DNA from: Flavobacterium humi
GTDB lineage: Bacteria > Bacteroidota > Bacteroidia > Flavobacteriales > Flavobacteriaceae
Reading direction: 5' to 3'
DNA length: 64,000 nt
Assembly: GCF_004745595.1 (NCBI RefSeq)
Contig: NZ_SRLH01000004.1
Coordinates: 62,001-126,000, forward strand
Position numbers and translations under genes: made by a program. Below are positions 42,957 through 52,052 of this stretch, piece after piece. Within the stretch, counting starts at the first letter, position 1. Each line of letters opens with the position of its first letter. Below the pieces are notes generated by a model. That model was given only the letters and a program-made list of their open reading frames with translations. It did not search any database and was not told the DNA's origin.

Positions 42957-44072
42957 TTATAAGTACTTAACTGGGTTTGTATTTTCTTCAGATAAAATGA
43001 TCCTGCTTTTCAACAGGGAAGGTGCAAAATTAGCAATTTTTTTCGTAAGATAATCAACTATATGGTTTTTTGTAAATCTTTCACTTTCAAAATGCCCGAT
43101 ATCGGCCAGGAGCAATTGGTTTTCGGCTTCATAAAAGTTGTGGTATTTCAGGTCTGCGGTCAGGTAGGCATCGGCTCCTGACTGAATGGCATTTTTAATG
43201 GCAAAGCTTCCCGAACCTCCCAATACGGCAATTTTCCGGATGGGTTTCCCTAAAAATGCACTGTGCCGAATGCCTCCGCAAAGCATTTTGTCCTTTACCA
43301 TTTGCAGGAAATCAGCCTCGGGGATTGCAGTCTCAAATTCACCGATCATTCCCAATCCAATCTGTTGGTGGGAATTTTGAAGGTCGTATATTTCGTACGC
43401 TACTTCTTCGTATACATGGCTGCTAAATAGTGCTTTAAGGATTTTGCTTTGGAGGTGTTTTTCAAAAATAACTTCGACCTTGATTTCAGTGGTGGAAGTT
43501 AATTCGCCTTTCTTTCCCACCGAAGGATTGCTTTTTTCATTGCCCTGGTACGTGCTGAAGCCTTCCGAGTTGTAACTGCAGTTGTCATAGTTCCCAATCG
43601 TTCCGGCACCGGCCTGCAATATTGCCTGGCGGACCTTATCGGCATTATCGGGTACCGTATACGTCACTAATTTCTGTATGAAATGTTGTTTAGGAACCAG
43701 TATCTTGGTTTTGGTCAAGCCCAGCGCATCGCAGAAAATCTTGTTTACTCCGTCCTGATGGTTGTCCAATGCCGTATGGACAGCATAAATGGCAATGTCA
43801 TTTTTAATGGCCTTGATTACCGCTCTTTCCACATAATTCTTGCCGGTAATTTTCTTAAGCCCGGAAAATAGGATAGGATGGAAACAAACCACCAGGTTGC
43901 ATTGTTTGGCGATGGCTTCGTCGATAACATTTTCGAGTGCATCGTGGCACACCAGGACCCCGGTAGTTTCCAAATCGGAATTTCCGACCAGGAGCCCGAC
44001 GTTGTCAAAGTCCTCGGCATAGGCCAATGGGGCCATTTCTTCTAAGATTGCAAGTATTTCTTTGATTTTCAT
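42957..44072 (-). CDS. Nif3-like dinuclear metal-centre protein
   Basis: A 371-residue NIF3/YbgI-family protein. The ATG at 44072 gives MKIKEILAILEEMAPLAYAEDFDNVGLLVG, the usual family start; the frame is open 47 codons further up but that part is unlike the family. Metal-ligand regions are visible: VVCFHPILF (about 62-70), DNHQDGVN (about 102-109) and the C-terminal DIGHFESE (about 326-333). A central PII-like insert (about 130-235) is typical of the longer Gram-positive/Bacteroidetes form. The function is not settled (GTP cyclohydrolase I type 2-like name in some databases). It is in an operon with the coiled-coil gene. Confidence 0.9.
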   Translation of the reverse strand: MKIKEILAILEEMAPLAYAEDFDNVGLLVGNSDLETTGVLVCHDALENVIDEAIAKQCNLVVCFHPILFSGLKKITGKNYVERAVIKAIKNDIAIYAVHTALDNHQDGVNKIFCDALGLTKTKILVPKQHFIQKLVTYTVPDNADKVRQAILQAGAGTIGNYDNCSYNSEGFSTYQGNEKSNPSVGKKGELTSTTEIKVEVIFEKHLQSKILKALFSSHVYEEVAYEIYDLQNSHQQIGLGMIGEFETAIPEADFLQMVKDKMLCGGIRHSAFLGKPIRKIAVLGGSGSFAIKNAIQSGADAYLTADLKYHNFYEAENQLLLADIGHFESERFTKNHIVDYLTKKIANFAPSLLKSRIILSEENTNPVKYL

Positions 44073-44083
44073 AAGTATAGTCT

Positions 44084-44893
44084 TTAGTCGCAGGCCACTC
44101 CAAATAAATCGAGGCATTTGCCCCAGGTTTCCGTTACGGTGCCTTTGCCGTTTATAGTATAAATTGCTCTTGAAGGAAAGTAATTCTCTGATTTTGAAGG
44201 CGAAACTCCCCAAATGAAATCGTCATTATAGGTCAGGAAACGGGAGCCGATATTGGCGAAAATTTTTGTTTTTACAGTTTTATTTGAATAATCATGTTTC
44301 TGATTGTCAATATATTGGTTTATCTTCTCCTGTTCTTTTGTATAATTTGCCCCATAGGTAAGAGGCAAAGGTTTTTTCGAGCAAATCAGCGGATGCCCAC
44401 ATTTTTCCATATCATATTCTGTAATGGGAAATGCCAGGATACTGGAAATGCATTCGTCATAAGAATATAAAACGTTTTCAATTTTGACTCTTTGAAAGCT
44501 TTTCGTCCCATAAATATAATAATAAGGAGCGGTTATTTTTTTCACTTCATTTTCGAGTTCAAGGTTCCTCATCAATTTGAAATGACCGATTGTATCTAAA
44601 TAGTGTACATTTTTAGGTTGTTGCCCGAATAATGTCAAAGAATCTTTTTTACCTATTTTATCAAAAACAGCATTCAGGGGAGTGTTTTCTTCGCCGTAAA
44701 CGTTCAATTCGTAAGTAATGGCCATGGTGTTCTTCGATAATTCATAAACCGCCAAACCGTCAAAAGCAAATGGAGAAGGATCCTGGATAGTCTCTGTTCC
44801 GGTTTTGGCCGGGGTATTTTCGGCCTGTTTTTTTTCTTGCCTGCAAGCGGCGAATGTTAAAATCAGGAGAAGGAAAGTGATCGGTTTGTGCAT
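44084..44893 (-). CDS. Lipoprotein of unknown function
   Basis: A 269-residue lipoprotein: signal with lipobox TFAAC (Cys17) followed by a charged linker (RQEKKQAENTP). The remaining sequence is a mixed alpha/beta domain that I do not recognise. Several Cys (in DECISS, MEKCGHPLICSKK, WGKCLDLFGVACD) suggest disulphides, fitting a periplasm-exposed protein. It is the first gene of an operon with the Nif3-like and coiled-coil genes (11 bp between), with its own -7 element upstream, and divergent from lpxK. Confidence 0.72.
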   Translation of the reverse strand: MHKPITFLLLILTFAACRQEKKQAENTPAKTGTETIQDPSPFAFDGLAVYELSKNTMAITYELNVYGEENTPLNAVFDKIGKKDSLTLFGQQPKNVHYLDTIGHFKLMRNLELENEVKKITAPYYYIYGTKSFQRVKIENVLYSYDECISSILAFPITEYDMEKCGHPLICSKKPLPLTYGANYTKEQEKINQYIDNQKHDYSNKTVKTKIFANIGSRFLTYNDDFIWGVSPSKSENYFPSRAIYTINGKGTVTETWGKCLDLFGVACD

Positions 44894-44928
44894 TTTTGAT
44901 ACTAGCGTTGAATGATGCGAATTTGAAC

Positions 44929-44936
44929 CAAAGATA
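44929..44936 (-). promoter_or_regulatory. -7 element for lipoprotein-Nif3 operon
   Basis: CAAAGATA on + reads TATCTTTG on the minus strand, 35 bp upstream of the start codon at 44893. The divergent lpxK start is only 22 bp away. Confidence 0.6.
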
Positions 44937-44957
44937 AAAATTACCTACATTCGTATC

Positions 44958-45977
44958 ATGAATTTATTAAGAAAAATACTTTTTCCTTTTGCGGTTTTAT
45001 ATGGTTTTATAACCGGGATCCGTAATTTCCTCTATGATAAAGGAATTTTAAAATCCTATTCGTTTGCTATCCCTGTTATTGCCGTGGGGAATCTCAGCGT
45101 AGGAGGAACAGGAAAAACCCCTCAGATAGAATACCTGATCCGGTTGTTATCCCCAAACTATAAAATAGCGGTTTTGAGCCGCGGTTACAAAAGGAAATCG
45201 GAGGGTTTTATTCTGGCCGGTGCCAATACCAATGCGGAAGAAATAGGGGACGAGCCTTTTCAGTTTTTCCGGAAATTCAAAAATATACAGGTTGCCGTTG
45301 ATGCCGACAGAAGGAACGGTATCACCCAATTGCTTTCCCAACCCGTAAAACCGGACGTGGTATTGCTTGATGACGCTTTCCAGCACCGAAAGGTAAAAGC
45401 CGGTTTTTATATCCTGCTCACGGCATACGATGATTTGTTTTACAATGATTTTATGCTACCCACGGGAAATCTCCGCGAAGGCAGGAGCGGTGCCAAAAGA
45501 GCTGATATTGTAATTGTGACCAAATGCCCGGCTTCCATTCCTGAAGCGGAACAAAAGCAGGTAAAGGCGAAAATCAGTAAGGATATGCCTGTTTTCTTTA
45601 CGTATATAGACTATGACGATGCGGTGTTTTCAAATGATAAAAAACTGGCCGTTAGTGAAATACAAACTGTAGATAAAATTCTTTTGGCGGGAATTGCAAA
45701 ACCGGAACCTTTTTTCGCATATTTGCAGGCTGCAAAAAACAAAACGATGGTGTTCCCGGACCATCATAATTTTACGGGACAGGATATCGAATCAGTCATG
45801 GAAAAAGCGGCAAACCGCATGATTGTGACCACAGAAAAGGATTTTGTCCGGCTCGAAGGGAAATTGCCAGCGGAACAGCTGTTTTATCTGCCGATAAAGA
45901 GCGCTTTTATAAACAATGAAAATGAATTCAATAAAACAATTATAGATTATGTGGGAAAAGGTTCAGGAAACAGTTGA
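44958..45977 (+). CDS. lpxK: Tetraacyldisaccharide 4'-kinase
   Basis: A 339-residue LpxK that phosphorylates the lipid A precursor at the 4' position. It has an N-terminal membrane-associated helix (about 5-25), P-loop GNLSVGGTGKTP (about 50-61), the DDAFQHRKV segment (about 138-146) and the conserved GNLREGRSGAKRADIVIVTK block (about 172-191). Its last 29 bp overlap the start of the purine nucleoside phosphorylase gene, so the two are translationally coupled. Lipid A assembly is a standard Gram-negative pathway. Confidence 0.95.
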   Translation: MNLLRKILFPFAVLYGFITGIRNFLYDKGILKSYSFAIPVIAVGNLSVGGTGKTPQIEYLIRLLSPNYKIAVLSRGYKRKSEGFILAGANTNAEEIGDEPFQFFRKFKNIQVAVDADRRNGITQLLSQPVKPDVVLLDDAFQHRKVKAGFYILLTAYDDLFYNDFMLPTGNLREGRSGAKRADIVIVTKCPASIPEAEQKQVKAKISKDMPVFFTYIDYDDAVFSNDKKLAVSEIQTVDKILLAGIAKPEPFFAYLQAAKNKTMVFPDHHNFTGQDIESVMEKAANRMIVTTEKDFVRLEGKLPAEQLFYLPIKSAFINNENEFNKTIIDYVGKGSGNS

Positions 45978-46761
45978 TTTTATTATGGAAAGGACCAATT
46001 TCAGCCCGGAATACGGTGTGATTTTAGGTTCGGGGCTTGGAGGGTTTACCAATGACATGGAAGTGGAGCATATTTTGCCTTACAGCGAAATCCCTAATTT
46101 CCCGGTTTCAACAGTGCAAGGCCATACAGGTGCTTTGGTTTTTGGGGCGATCAAAGGGAAAAAGGTAGTAGCGATGCAGGGCCGTTTTCATTATTACGAA
46201 GGCTATGACATGAAACAGGTTACGTTTCCCGTTAGGGTAATGAAGAACCTCGGGATAGAGAAACTAATTGTTTCCAATGCTTCCGGAGGTGTAAATTCCA
46301 GTTATAAGGTAGGATCGATTGTTATCATCAAAGACCATATCAATTTCATGCCGGAACATCCTTTGCGAGGCGCAAATGACGAACGGTTCGGCCCTCGTTT
46401 TGTAAACATGAGCGAGCCGTATAGCCGGAAAATGAGGTTAAAAGCCAAAGAAATTGCCTCCGATTTGAATATTTCAGTACAAGAAGGAGTTTACCTCGGG
46501 CTGCAAGGGCCTACTTTTGAAACCCTTTCCGAATACAGGATGGTTAAGATTTTAGGTGCCGATTGCGTCGGGATGTCGACCGTGCCGGAAGTAATTGTGG
46601 CAAGCCATATGAACCTGGAATGCTTCGGGATTTCCGTTATTACCGATATGGGCAACGAAGAAAGCATCGATACCATTACACACGAAGAAGTTTTGGAAGC
46701 GGCCAAAGAAGCCGAACCTCATGTCAGGAATTTAATCAAGGAATTGATTACGCAATATTAG
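45949..46761 (+). CDS. Purine-nucleoside phosphorylase
   Basis: A 270-residue trimeric-type purine nucleoside phosphorylase that splits inosine or guanosine with phosphate. Motifs include GVILGSGLGGF (about 24-34, phosphate loop), VQGHTGALVFG (about 62-72), SNASGGVN (about 109-116), the GPTFETLSEYRMVK block (about 184-197) and MSTVPEVIVASHMNLE (about 206-221). The start at 45949 gives MWEKVQETVDFI, the usual family beginning, and lies inside lpxK. The stop overlaps the convergent histidine kinase stop by 14 bp. A role in purine salvage. Confidence 0.93.
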   Translation: MWEKVQETVDFIMERTNFSPEYGVILGSGLGGFTNDMEVEHILPYSEIPNFPVSTVQGHTGALVFGAIKGKKVVAMQGRFHYYEGYDMKQVTFPVRVMKNLGIEKLIVSNASGGVNSSYKVGSIVIIKDHINFMPEHPLRGANDERFGPRFVNMSEPYSRKMRLKAKEIASDLNISVQEGVYLGLQGPTFETLSEYRMVKILGADCVGMSTVPEVIVASHMNLECFGISVITDMGNEESIDTITHEEVLEAAKEAEPHVRNLIKELITQY

Positions 46762-48949
46762 TTTCAACCAGCAGGTTAGTCTCGATGATCTTATACAGAT
46801 TGTCGGGATTAAAAGGCTTGGTAATCACATCATTCATCCCAAAAGAAAGAAGCATTTCCCGGTTTTCATCCAAAGAAATGGCCGTTAACGCAATAATAGG
46901 TGTCCGTTTGTCAAATTTCCGGATTTCTTCAGTAGCAATGGTTCCGTTAATCCCCGGCAAATGCACATCCATCAAAACCAAATCGTATTTATTGAGTTTT
47001 AACTTAAGGATGGCATCTTCTCCTGTTTCGCACAATTCACAAATAATCTGTTTTTTCTCGAGGATTTTACGGGTAATCATCTGATTGATTTTATTATCCT
47101 CTACCAGCAAGATTTTTTTATTGATGAATATTTTCGGGTTTTTAATGATGAAATCTGTCGGTTTGGCTATTTCTTCGCCTATTTCAAAATCGAGGTTAAA
47201 AGAAAAAACAGAGCCCGTCCCGATTTCGCTGGAAACATTTATCCTTCCGCCCATCAGCGAAACAAGGCGTTTTACAATAGTCAGCCCCAAGCCTGTGCCA
47301 CCGTATTTCCGGTTGATCTCGACAGAACCTTGTGAAAAACTTTCAAAAATGGATTCCAACTTATCTTTCGGGATACCGATCCCTGTATCCTGGACTTCAA
47401 ATTTCAGGCTGCAGTTTTTGTCGTTCCGGTGGATGAGTTTCGTATTTACGGTTATGGTTCCGTTTTCGGTAAATTTTAAAGCGTTGTTAATCAGGTTGAT
47501 GAAAATCTGCGATAATTTTGTCGGATCTCCAATAAGGAATTCAGGCACATCTTTGTCCAGGTATAAAATGAAATCGTTATTGTTCTGGCTGGCTTGTTCC
47601 TTGAGTGAATTCTGGATGTTATGTAGCAACTCCTTGATATCGAAACTTATTTTTTCAATTTGGATGTTGTTTGATTCAATTCGGTTTATTTCGAGGATCT
47701 CGTTAATGTAAGTCAGTAAATAATTTCCGGAAAACTTCAGGGATTTCAGGTATTCGATCTGGCTCGCTTTGGGTTTGTCTTCCAGTAAGATGTGGGAAAT
47801 CCCGTTAATGGCGTTCAAAGGAGTCCGCAATTCGTGGCTTACCGTCGAAAGGAATTCCGACCGCGCCTTGGATGCTTTTTCGATGCGCTCTTTGGCAATT
47901 TCAAGCTCATTGTTTTTTTCGCGCAGCAATTCGTTCGATTTATTCCGGATGATGTTGTTTTTGTACAAAGACAAACTCAGCAGCGAAAGGATCGTAATCA
48001 GGGCGATACTCAGGATATTGATAAGTTTGGAGAATTTGCCGGCTTTTTCCTGTTCTTTTTTCTCTTTGTCGAGTTTTTCCATCGAACGCATCATTTCGTC
48101 TACTTTCACCCTTTCAGATACAGTGTTTTGGGACTGGAATTTGGAAATGGATTGAATGGAATCGTTCAGTTTCGTATGGATTTTTAAGTAAGCAAGCGAA
48201 TTTTTGGTTTCCGATAATTGGTCGTAAACCTCGCTCATTTTCTTCGAAATCTTCGATTGCTGCTCCAAATCGTTGTTCTCGACGCTTAATTCATAAGCTC
48301 TTGTAAAATAATTCAGGGCCAGGTTGTTCACTTTCCCTTTTGCCTTGATTTGCCCTAATTGGTACAAGGCCTCCGATTGCAGCTTAAAAGTGTCTTTGTT
48401 TTTTGATAGATGGACTAATTCTTCCAGTGTTTTTTCGGCAACGGAATCTTCGTTCTTTTCCAGGTACAATAAGGCTTTTTGAAGTTTTACCGTGTTTTTT
48501 GCATTGGTCAGGTCGATGCTTTCATAGACTGAAATTGATTTCTCGAAATAGGATTCAGCCCTTGAAAAATTCTCCTTCTGCATGTAGCACAAACCCAGGT
48601 TGTAATAGCAAAGGCCAAGTTTTGCGCTGGGTTCCGCAGCATTTAGAATGGAAACGGAGCGGATAAGTTTTTCGATGGCATCATTGTATTTCTTTAAATC
48701 GATATAAATGATGGCCAGGGTAAAATACCCATTCGCCACAGATAGGTTGTTTTTGCTTTTCAGGCCATATGTGATAGACTTGTTGGCATTTTCCAGCGCC
48801 TTGTCGAAAACTTTGTGGTTTTTATTGTAAATGGCCGTTTCGTTGTAAAAAAGGCAACTGTCTATTTTTGATACGAACAAGCCGCTATCCTGAGGAAAAG
48901 CAGTGCATGCCGTCAAATAAAATAAAACAAAAAATAAGCCTTTAAACAT
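46748..48949 (-). CDS. Hybrid sensor histidine kinase with TPR sensor domain
   Basis: A 733-residue membrane sensor kinase. It has a signal segment (1-20), an extracytoplasmic array of TPR repeats (about 25-290), a single transmembrane helix (about 315-336), a coiled coil, a HisKA domain with the phospho-acceptor H372 (VSHELRTPLNAI), a HATPase domain (N box INNALKF, G1 DTGIGIP, G2 GGTGLGL) and a C-terminal receiver with phospho-acceptor D661 (LMDVHLPG). There is no Hpt or DNA-binding domain, so the phosphate must pass to another protein. No response regulator gene is adjacent. The signal it senses is unknown; TPR sensors usually detect protein partners. Confidence 0.9.
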   Translation of the reverse strand: MFKGLFFVLFYLTACTAFPQDSGLFVSKIDSCLFYNETAIYNKNHKVFDKALENANKSITYGLKSKNNLSVANGYFTLAIIYIDLKKYNDAIEKLIRSVSILNAAEPSAKLGLCYYNLGLCYMQKENFSRAESYFEKSISVYESIDLTNAKNTVKLQKALLYLEKNEDSVAEKTLEELVHLSKNKDTFKLQSEALYQLGQIKAKGKVNNLALNYFTRAYELSVENNDLEQQSKISKKMSEVYDQLSETKNSLAYLKIHTKLNDSIQSISKFQSQNTVSERVKVDEMMRSMEKLDKEKKEQEKAGKFSKLINILSIALITILSLLSLSLYKNNIIRNKSNELLREKNNELEIAKERIEKASKARSEFLSTVSHELRTPLNAINGISHILLEDKPKASQIEYLKSLKFSGNYLLTYINEILEINRIESNNIQIEKISFDIKELLHNIQNSLKEQASQNNNDFILYLDKDVPEFLIGDPTKLSQIFINLINNALKFTENGTITVNTKLIHRNDKNCSLKFEVQDTGIGIPKDKLESIFESFSQGSVEINRKYGGTGLGLTIVKRLVSLMGGRINVSSEIGTGSVFSFNLDFEIGEEIAKPTDFIIKNPKIFINKKILLVEDNKINQMITRKILEKKQIICELCETGEDAILKLKLNKYDLVLMDVHLPGINGTIATEEIRKFDKRTPIIALTAISLDENREMLLSFGMNDVITKPFNPDNLYKIIETNLLVETNIA

Positions 48950-48984
48950 TTTTGGAAATTCAATAAAAAACAGCCTAAATATAA

Positions 48985-49986
48985 TTATTTTTTGTCAATA
49001 AGTGTTATTAAGTCTATAATTCTGCTGGAATAACCTATCTCGTTGTCATACCAGCCTACTACTTTTACCATTTTGTCGATGACTGAAGTAAGCTGCGAAT
49101 CGAACAGGCAGGAGTTCCTGTTTCCTAAAATATCAACCGAAACGATAGGGTCTTCCGTATAGGCCAAAATCCCTTTAAGTTGATTTTCAGCAGCTTTTTG
49201 AAAGGCTGTATTGATCTCTTCAATGGAAACTTCCCGTTTTACATTAAAAGTGATATCGGTCAGCGAACCGTCCGGAACCGGGACACGTATACCGCAGCCA
49301 CCCATTTTTCCGTCAAGTTCCGGGAAAATTTTGGTCAGTGCTTTGGCAGCTCCGGTAGTCGTTGGGACAATCGATTGCGAGGCACCTCTTGCCCTGCGCA
49401 GGTCTTTATGGGGCTGGTCGTGCAGGCTTTGGTCTGTGGTGTAGGAGTGGACCGTTGTGATATAAGCCTGTTCGATGCCGCATAATTCCTGGATGACTTT
49501 TATCATTGGAGCAGCGTTGTTTGTGGTACAGCTGGCATTGGAGATAATCAGTTCGCTTCCGTCAAGGATGTGTTCGTTTACCCCTAAAACCACAGTTTTG
49601 ATGTTTTCCACTTCAGCCGGTGCGGATAAAATTATCCTTTTGGCACCTGCTTCTATATGCTGGTAAATCTCTTCGTATGTTTTGTATTTTCCGGTTGATT
49701 CCACGACAAAATCGATATCGTGTGATTTCCAATCCAGGTTCCGGATGTCTTTTTCATGGAAGAAAAAATACGGTTTGCCATCTACCAAAACCGAATTTTC
49801 ATCATGCGAAACGATATTGGGCAACACGCCATGGATACTGTCGTATTTCAACAGGTGCGCCATTGTTTTGTTATCTGCAATGTCATTAATTGCTACAACT
49901 TCAATTGAAGGATGGTTGAGCAACAACCGGAATAAATTCCTTCCGATCCTTCCAAAACCGTTAATGGCAATTTGTGTTTTTTTCAA
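48985..49986 (-). CDS. gap: Glyceraldehyde-3-phosphate dehydrogenase, type I
   Basis: A 333-residue GAPDH that oxidises glyceraldehyde-3-phosphate with NAD and phosphate in glycolysis. It has the GFGRIGRN nucleotide fold start (about 10-17), an Asp after the second strand (AINDIAD, D35) consistent with NAD preference, the catalytic C153 in SNASCTTN, and the catalytic His region TVHSYT. The position four residues after the catalytic Cys, Cys in most GAPDHs, is Asn here (CTTNNAAP). It lies downstream of lipA on the same strand, 62 bp away. Other GAPDH copies may exist outside the window. Confidence 0.95.
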   Translation of the reverse strand: MKKTQIAINGFGRIGRNLFRLLLNHPSIEVVAINDIADNKTMAHLLKYDSIHGVLPNIVSHDENSVLVDGKPYFFFHEKDIRNLDWKSHDIDFVVESTGKYKTYEEIYQHIEAGAKRIILSAPAEVENIKTVVLGVNEHILDGSELIISNASCTTNNAAPMIKVIQELCGIEQAYITTVHSYTTDQSLHDQPHKDLRRARGASQSIVPTTTGAAKALTKIFPELDGKMGGCGIRVPVPDGSLTDITFNVKREVSIEEINTAFQKAAENQLKGILAYTEDPIVSVDILGNRNSCLFDSQLTSVIDKMVKVVGWYDNEIGYSSRIIDLITLIDKK

Positions 49987-50048
49987 TGTAAATGGTAATT
50001 TTAATAGTGATAGCTAAACCAGAACCCGTTATTTTTCTATCCTGAAAA

Positions 50049-50921
50049 TTATAAAATATGCTTTTGCGCATGGTATGAAGAACGGACCAAAGCACCGCTT
50101 TCTACATGGCGGAAGCCCATTTCTTTCCCTATTTTTTCGTATTTTTCGAATTGTTCAGGGGTGATGTATTCCTTTACGGGCAAATGTTTCTTGCTCGGCT
50201 GCAAATATTGACCGATAGTCACGATATCTACATTTGCATCGCGAAGGTCTTGCATGGTTTGGATTACTTCTTCTTCCAGTTCTCCCAATCCGAGCATGAT
50301 CCCGGATTTTGTCCTGCGGATGCCTTGTTGTTTTAAGTAACGTAGCACTTCAAGGCTTCGGTCGTATTTTGCCTGGATCCGGACTTCACGGGTCAGCCTG
50401 CGCACTGTTTCCATATTGTGGGAAACAACTTCAGGATTTGCAGCGACGATACGGTCTAGGTTTCTTTCAGAGCCCTGGAAATCAGGAATTAATGTTTCAA
50501 GCGTGGTTTCAGGATTCATTCTTCGGATGGCTTTGACGGTTTCGATCCAGATAATCGATCCCATATCTTTCAAATCATCCCTGTCAACACTGGTAATCAC
50601 CGCATGTTTGATATTCATAAGCTTGATAGAGCGCGCCACTTTCTCTGGTTCGTCCCAATCTACGGTTTCCGGGCGGCCGGTTTTGACACCGCAAAAGCCG
50701 CAGGAACGGGTGCATACATTTCCAAGAATCATAAAAGTTGCTGTCCCTTCACCCCAACATTCTCCCATATTCGGGCAGCTTCCGGAAGTACAGATCGTGT
50801 TTAATTTGTACTTGTCGACCAAGCCGCGCAATTCGGTATATTTTTGACCAATGGGAAGTTTTACCTTCAGCCATTTTGGTTTTCCTGTAGGAAGTATATT
50901 TGATTCTGTAACAGTTTCCAT
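50049..50921 (-). CDS. lipA: Lipoyl synthase
   Basis: A 290-residue radical-SAM lipoyl synthase that inserts two sulphurs into octanoyl groups on lipoyl domains. Both iron-sulphur cluster motifs are intact: [12 protein letters not shown] (auxiliary cluster, CX4CX5C) and CTRSCGFC (SAM cluster, CX3CX2C), plus the C-terminal RSSYHA serine motif. The ATG at 50921 (METVTES...) is preferred over 50945 because the -7 element at 50943-50950 overlaps the longer start. It is 62 bp from the gap gene, possibly in one operon. Confidence 0.96.
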   Translation of the reverse strand: METVTESNILPTGKPKWLKVKLPIGQKYTELRGLVDKYKLNTICTSGSCPNMGECWGEGTATFMILGNVCTRSCGFCGVKTGRPETVDWDEPEKVARSIKLMNIKHAVITSVDRDDLKDMGSIIWIETVKAIRRMNPETTLETLIPDFQGSERNLDRIVAANPEVVSHNMETVRRLTREVRIQAKYDRSLEVLRYLKQQGIRRTKSGIMLGLGELEEEVIQTMQDLRDANVDIVTIGQYLQPSKKHLPVKEYITPEQFEKYEKIGKEMGFRHVESGALVRSSYHAQKHIL

Positions 50922-50942
50922 AAAAATGCTGTTTTTGCAATG

Positions 50943-50950
50943 CAAAGATA
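50943..50950 (-). promoter_or_regulatory. -7 element for lipA
   Basis: CAAAGATA on + reads TATCTTTG on the minus strand, 21 bp upstream of the lipA start at 50921. No clear -33 TTG. Confidence 0.55.
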
Positions 50951-51152
50951 AAGAAAGATTGATGATTAAAAGATTATTGATTTGAGTTTTATGAATATTT
51001 TGACGTTCTGCCCCGGGCCAAATCCAGATGCGCCAAGGTTAGTTACTTTTATATTATCAAAAATGATTCCGGGGATTAAATTATAAGAAAATCATTTGCG
51101 GGATTTAATGATTTAATAAATGAGCTGTCGTAGGGAAATAGAAAAATTCAAT

Positions 51153-51160
51153 TAAATTTG
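51153..51160 (+). promoter_or_regulatory. -7 element for exported protein gene
   Basis: TAAATTTG at 51153-51160, 28 bp before the start codon at 51189; the -33 element is not clear. Confidence 0.6.
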
Positions 51161-51188
51161 TAGGAATATTAACCTATAAATTTCAATT

Positions 51189-51983
51189 ATGAAAAAAACT
51201 ATTTTTTACGTTTTTGCATTGGCTTTTTTTGCCGTTGGAAACGTTTTTGCACAATCTACCACAGAACAACACCTTAATTCCGGTATCCAATCTGCCGTGA
51301 CAATCCAACAGAATGGGGTAACGGCCGGTAAAGCTGTAAATCAGCTGGTAAAAGAGATTACGATACTTGGAACTCCCAATGCGGAACTTTTTAATGATAA
51401 AATGTACGCTCAGGTAGCATCGGTACAAAACAATTCAGATGATGTGCTTTATTTTATGGATTTGGCCAAGAATGCTTCTGCTGTTCCTTTTTCAACTCAG
51501 GAAATTGACGTGCTGACATTTGACTTGGTAAGCCTGAATGACGAATTGATGTATTATACCAACCAAATCGTGGAGGCTTTGAACAATAACAATAACGATG
51601 GAGCGCTTTCCCTTGTTCCTCAGGTTCGGGATGTTTTGGCTTCACAGAACGATAAAGCGGGCCAGGTTATTGCTAAAATCGAATGGATAAAACAAGCGGT
51701 TAAGCGGTATAATGTTTGTATACAGACTGTTGATTATTTAGGTAATCCGGTTCCGGGTTCCGATTTGCGTGGTTTTTATGCTCAAAATATGACTACCGGA
51801 GAATATATTTATCCAACAAACCAGGAAGGGAATTGTTTTGAGAATTTGCTTCCGGGAACTTACCGATTTGATTCTTATGATGGCTACTGGAGCGGAACTT
51901 CTTCTGAAGAAGTAACACTTTCCGATAGTTTGGTAAACGCTAATGGAGTGATCATCGTTAATTTGGTTTATTGGTCTGAATAA
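51189..51983 (+). CDS. Exported protein, helical N-half and Ig-like C-domain
   Basis: A 264-residue exported protein (signal MKKTIFYVFALAFFAVGNVFAQS). The mature N-half (about 25-175) is predicted helical, with four long amphipathic helices like a bundle. The C-terminal about 85 residues (VDYLGNPVPGSDLRGF ... PGTYRF) look like a small prealbumin/carboxypeptidase-regulatory-like Ig-type beta domain, often used for surface binding. I know no family name. It is a single-gene unit with its own -7 element and a shared bidirectional terminator. The function is unknown. Confidence 0.72.
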   Translation: MKKTIFYVFALAFFAVGNVFAQSTTEQHLNSGIQSAVTIQQNGVTAGKAVNQLVKEITILGTPNAELFNDKMYAQVASVQNNSDDVLYFMDLAKNASAVPFSTQEIDVLTFDLVSLNDELMYYTNQIVEALNNNNNDGALSLVPQVRDVLASQNDKAGQVIAKIEWIKQAVKRYNVCIQTVDYLGNPVPGSDLRGFYAQNMTTGEYIYPTNQEGNCFENLLPGTYRFDSYDGYWSGTSSEEVTLSDSLVNANGVIIVNLVYWSE

Positions 51984-52000
51984 CAACGGATTGAAATCAT

Positions 52001-52037
52001 AAAAAAAAGGTGTTTGATAAATTCAAACACCTTTTTT
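52001..52037. terminator. Bidirectional terminator between exported protein and tonB genes
   Basis: aaaaaaggtgtttga (52003-52017) and tcaaacacctttttt (52023-52037) are perfect arms with A and T runs on both sides, ending the + strand gene and the convergent tonB-like gene. Confidence 0.88.
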
Positions 52038-52052
52038 ATTTGGGTTGCTAAC

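Noticed and set aside
44073..44213. 47-codon N-terminal extension of the Nif3-like protein
   Set aside because: The extension overlaps the end of the upstream lipoprotein gene and does not resemble the family; the ATG at 44072 fits the usual start.
44945..44952. -7 element TACATTCG for lpxK
   Set aside because: It has a mismatch in the conserved TTTG, and lies only 5 bp from the start codon, so I did not list it as a promoter.
46563..47084. A 173-codon open frame on + across the PNP/kinase junction
   Set aside because: It overlaps two recognised genes and shows no domain or promoter.
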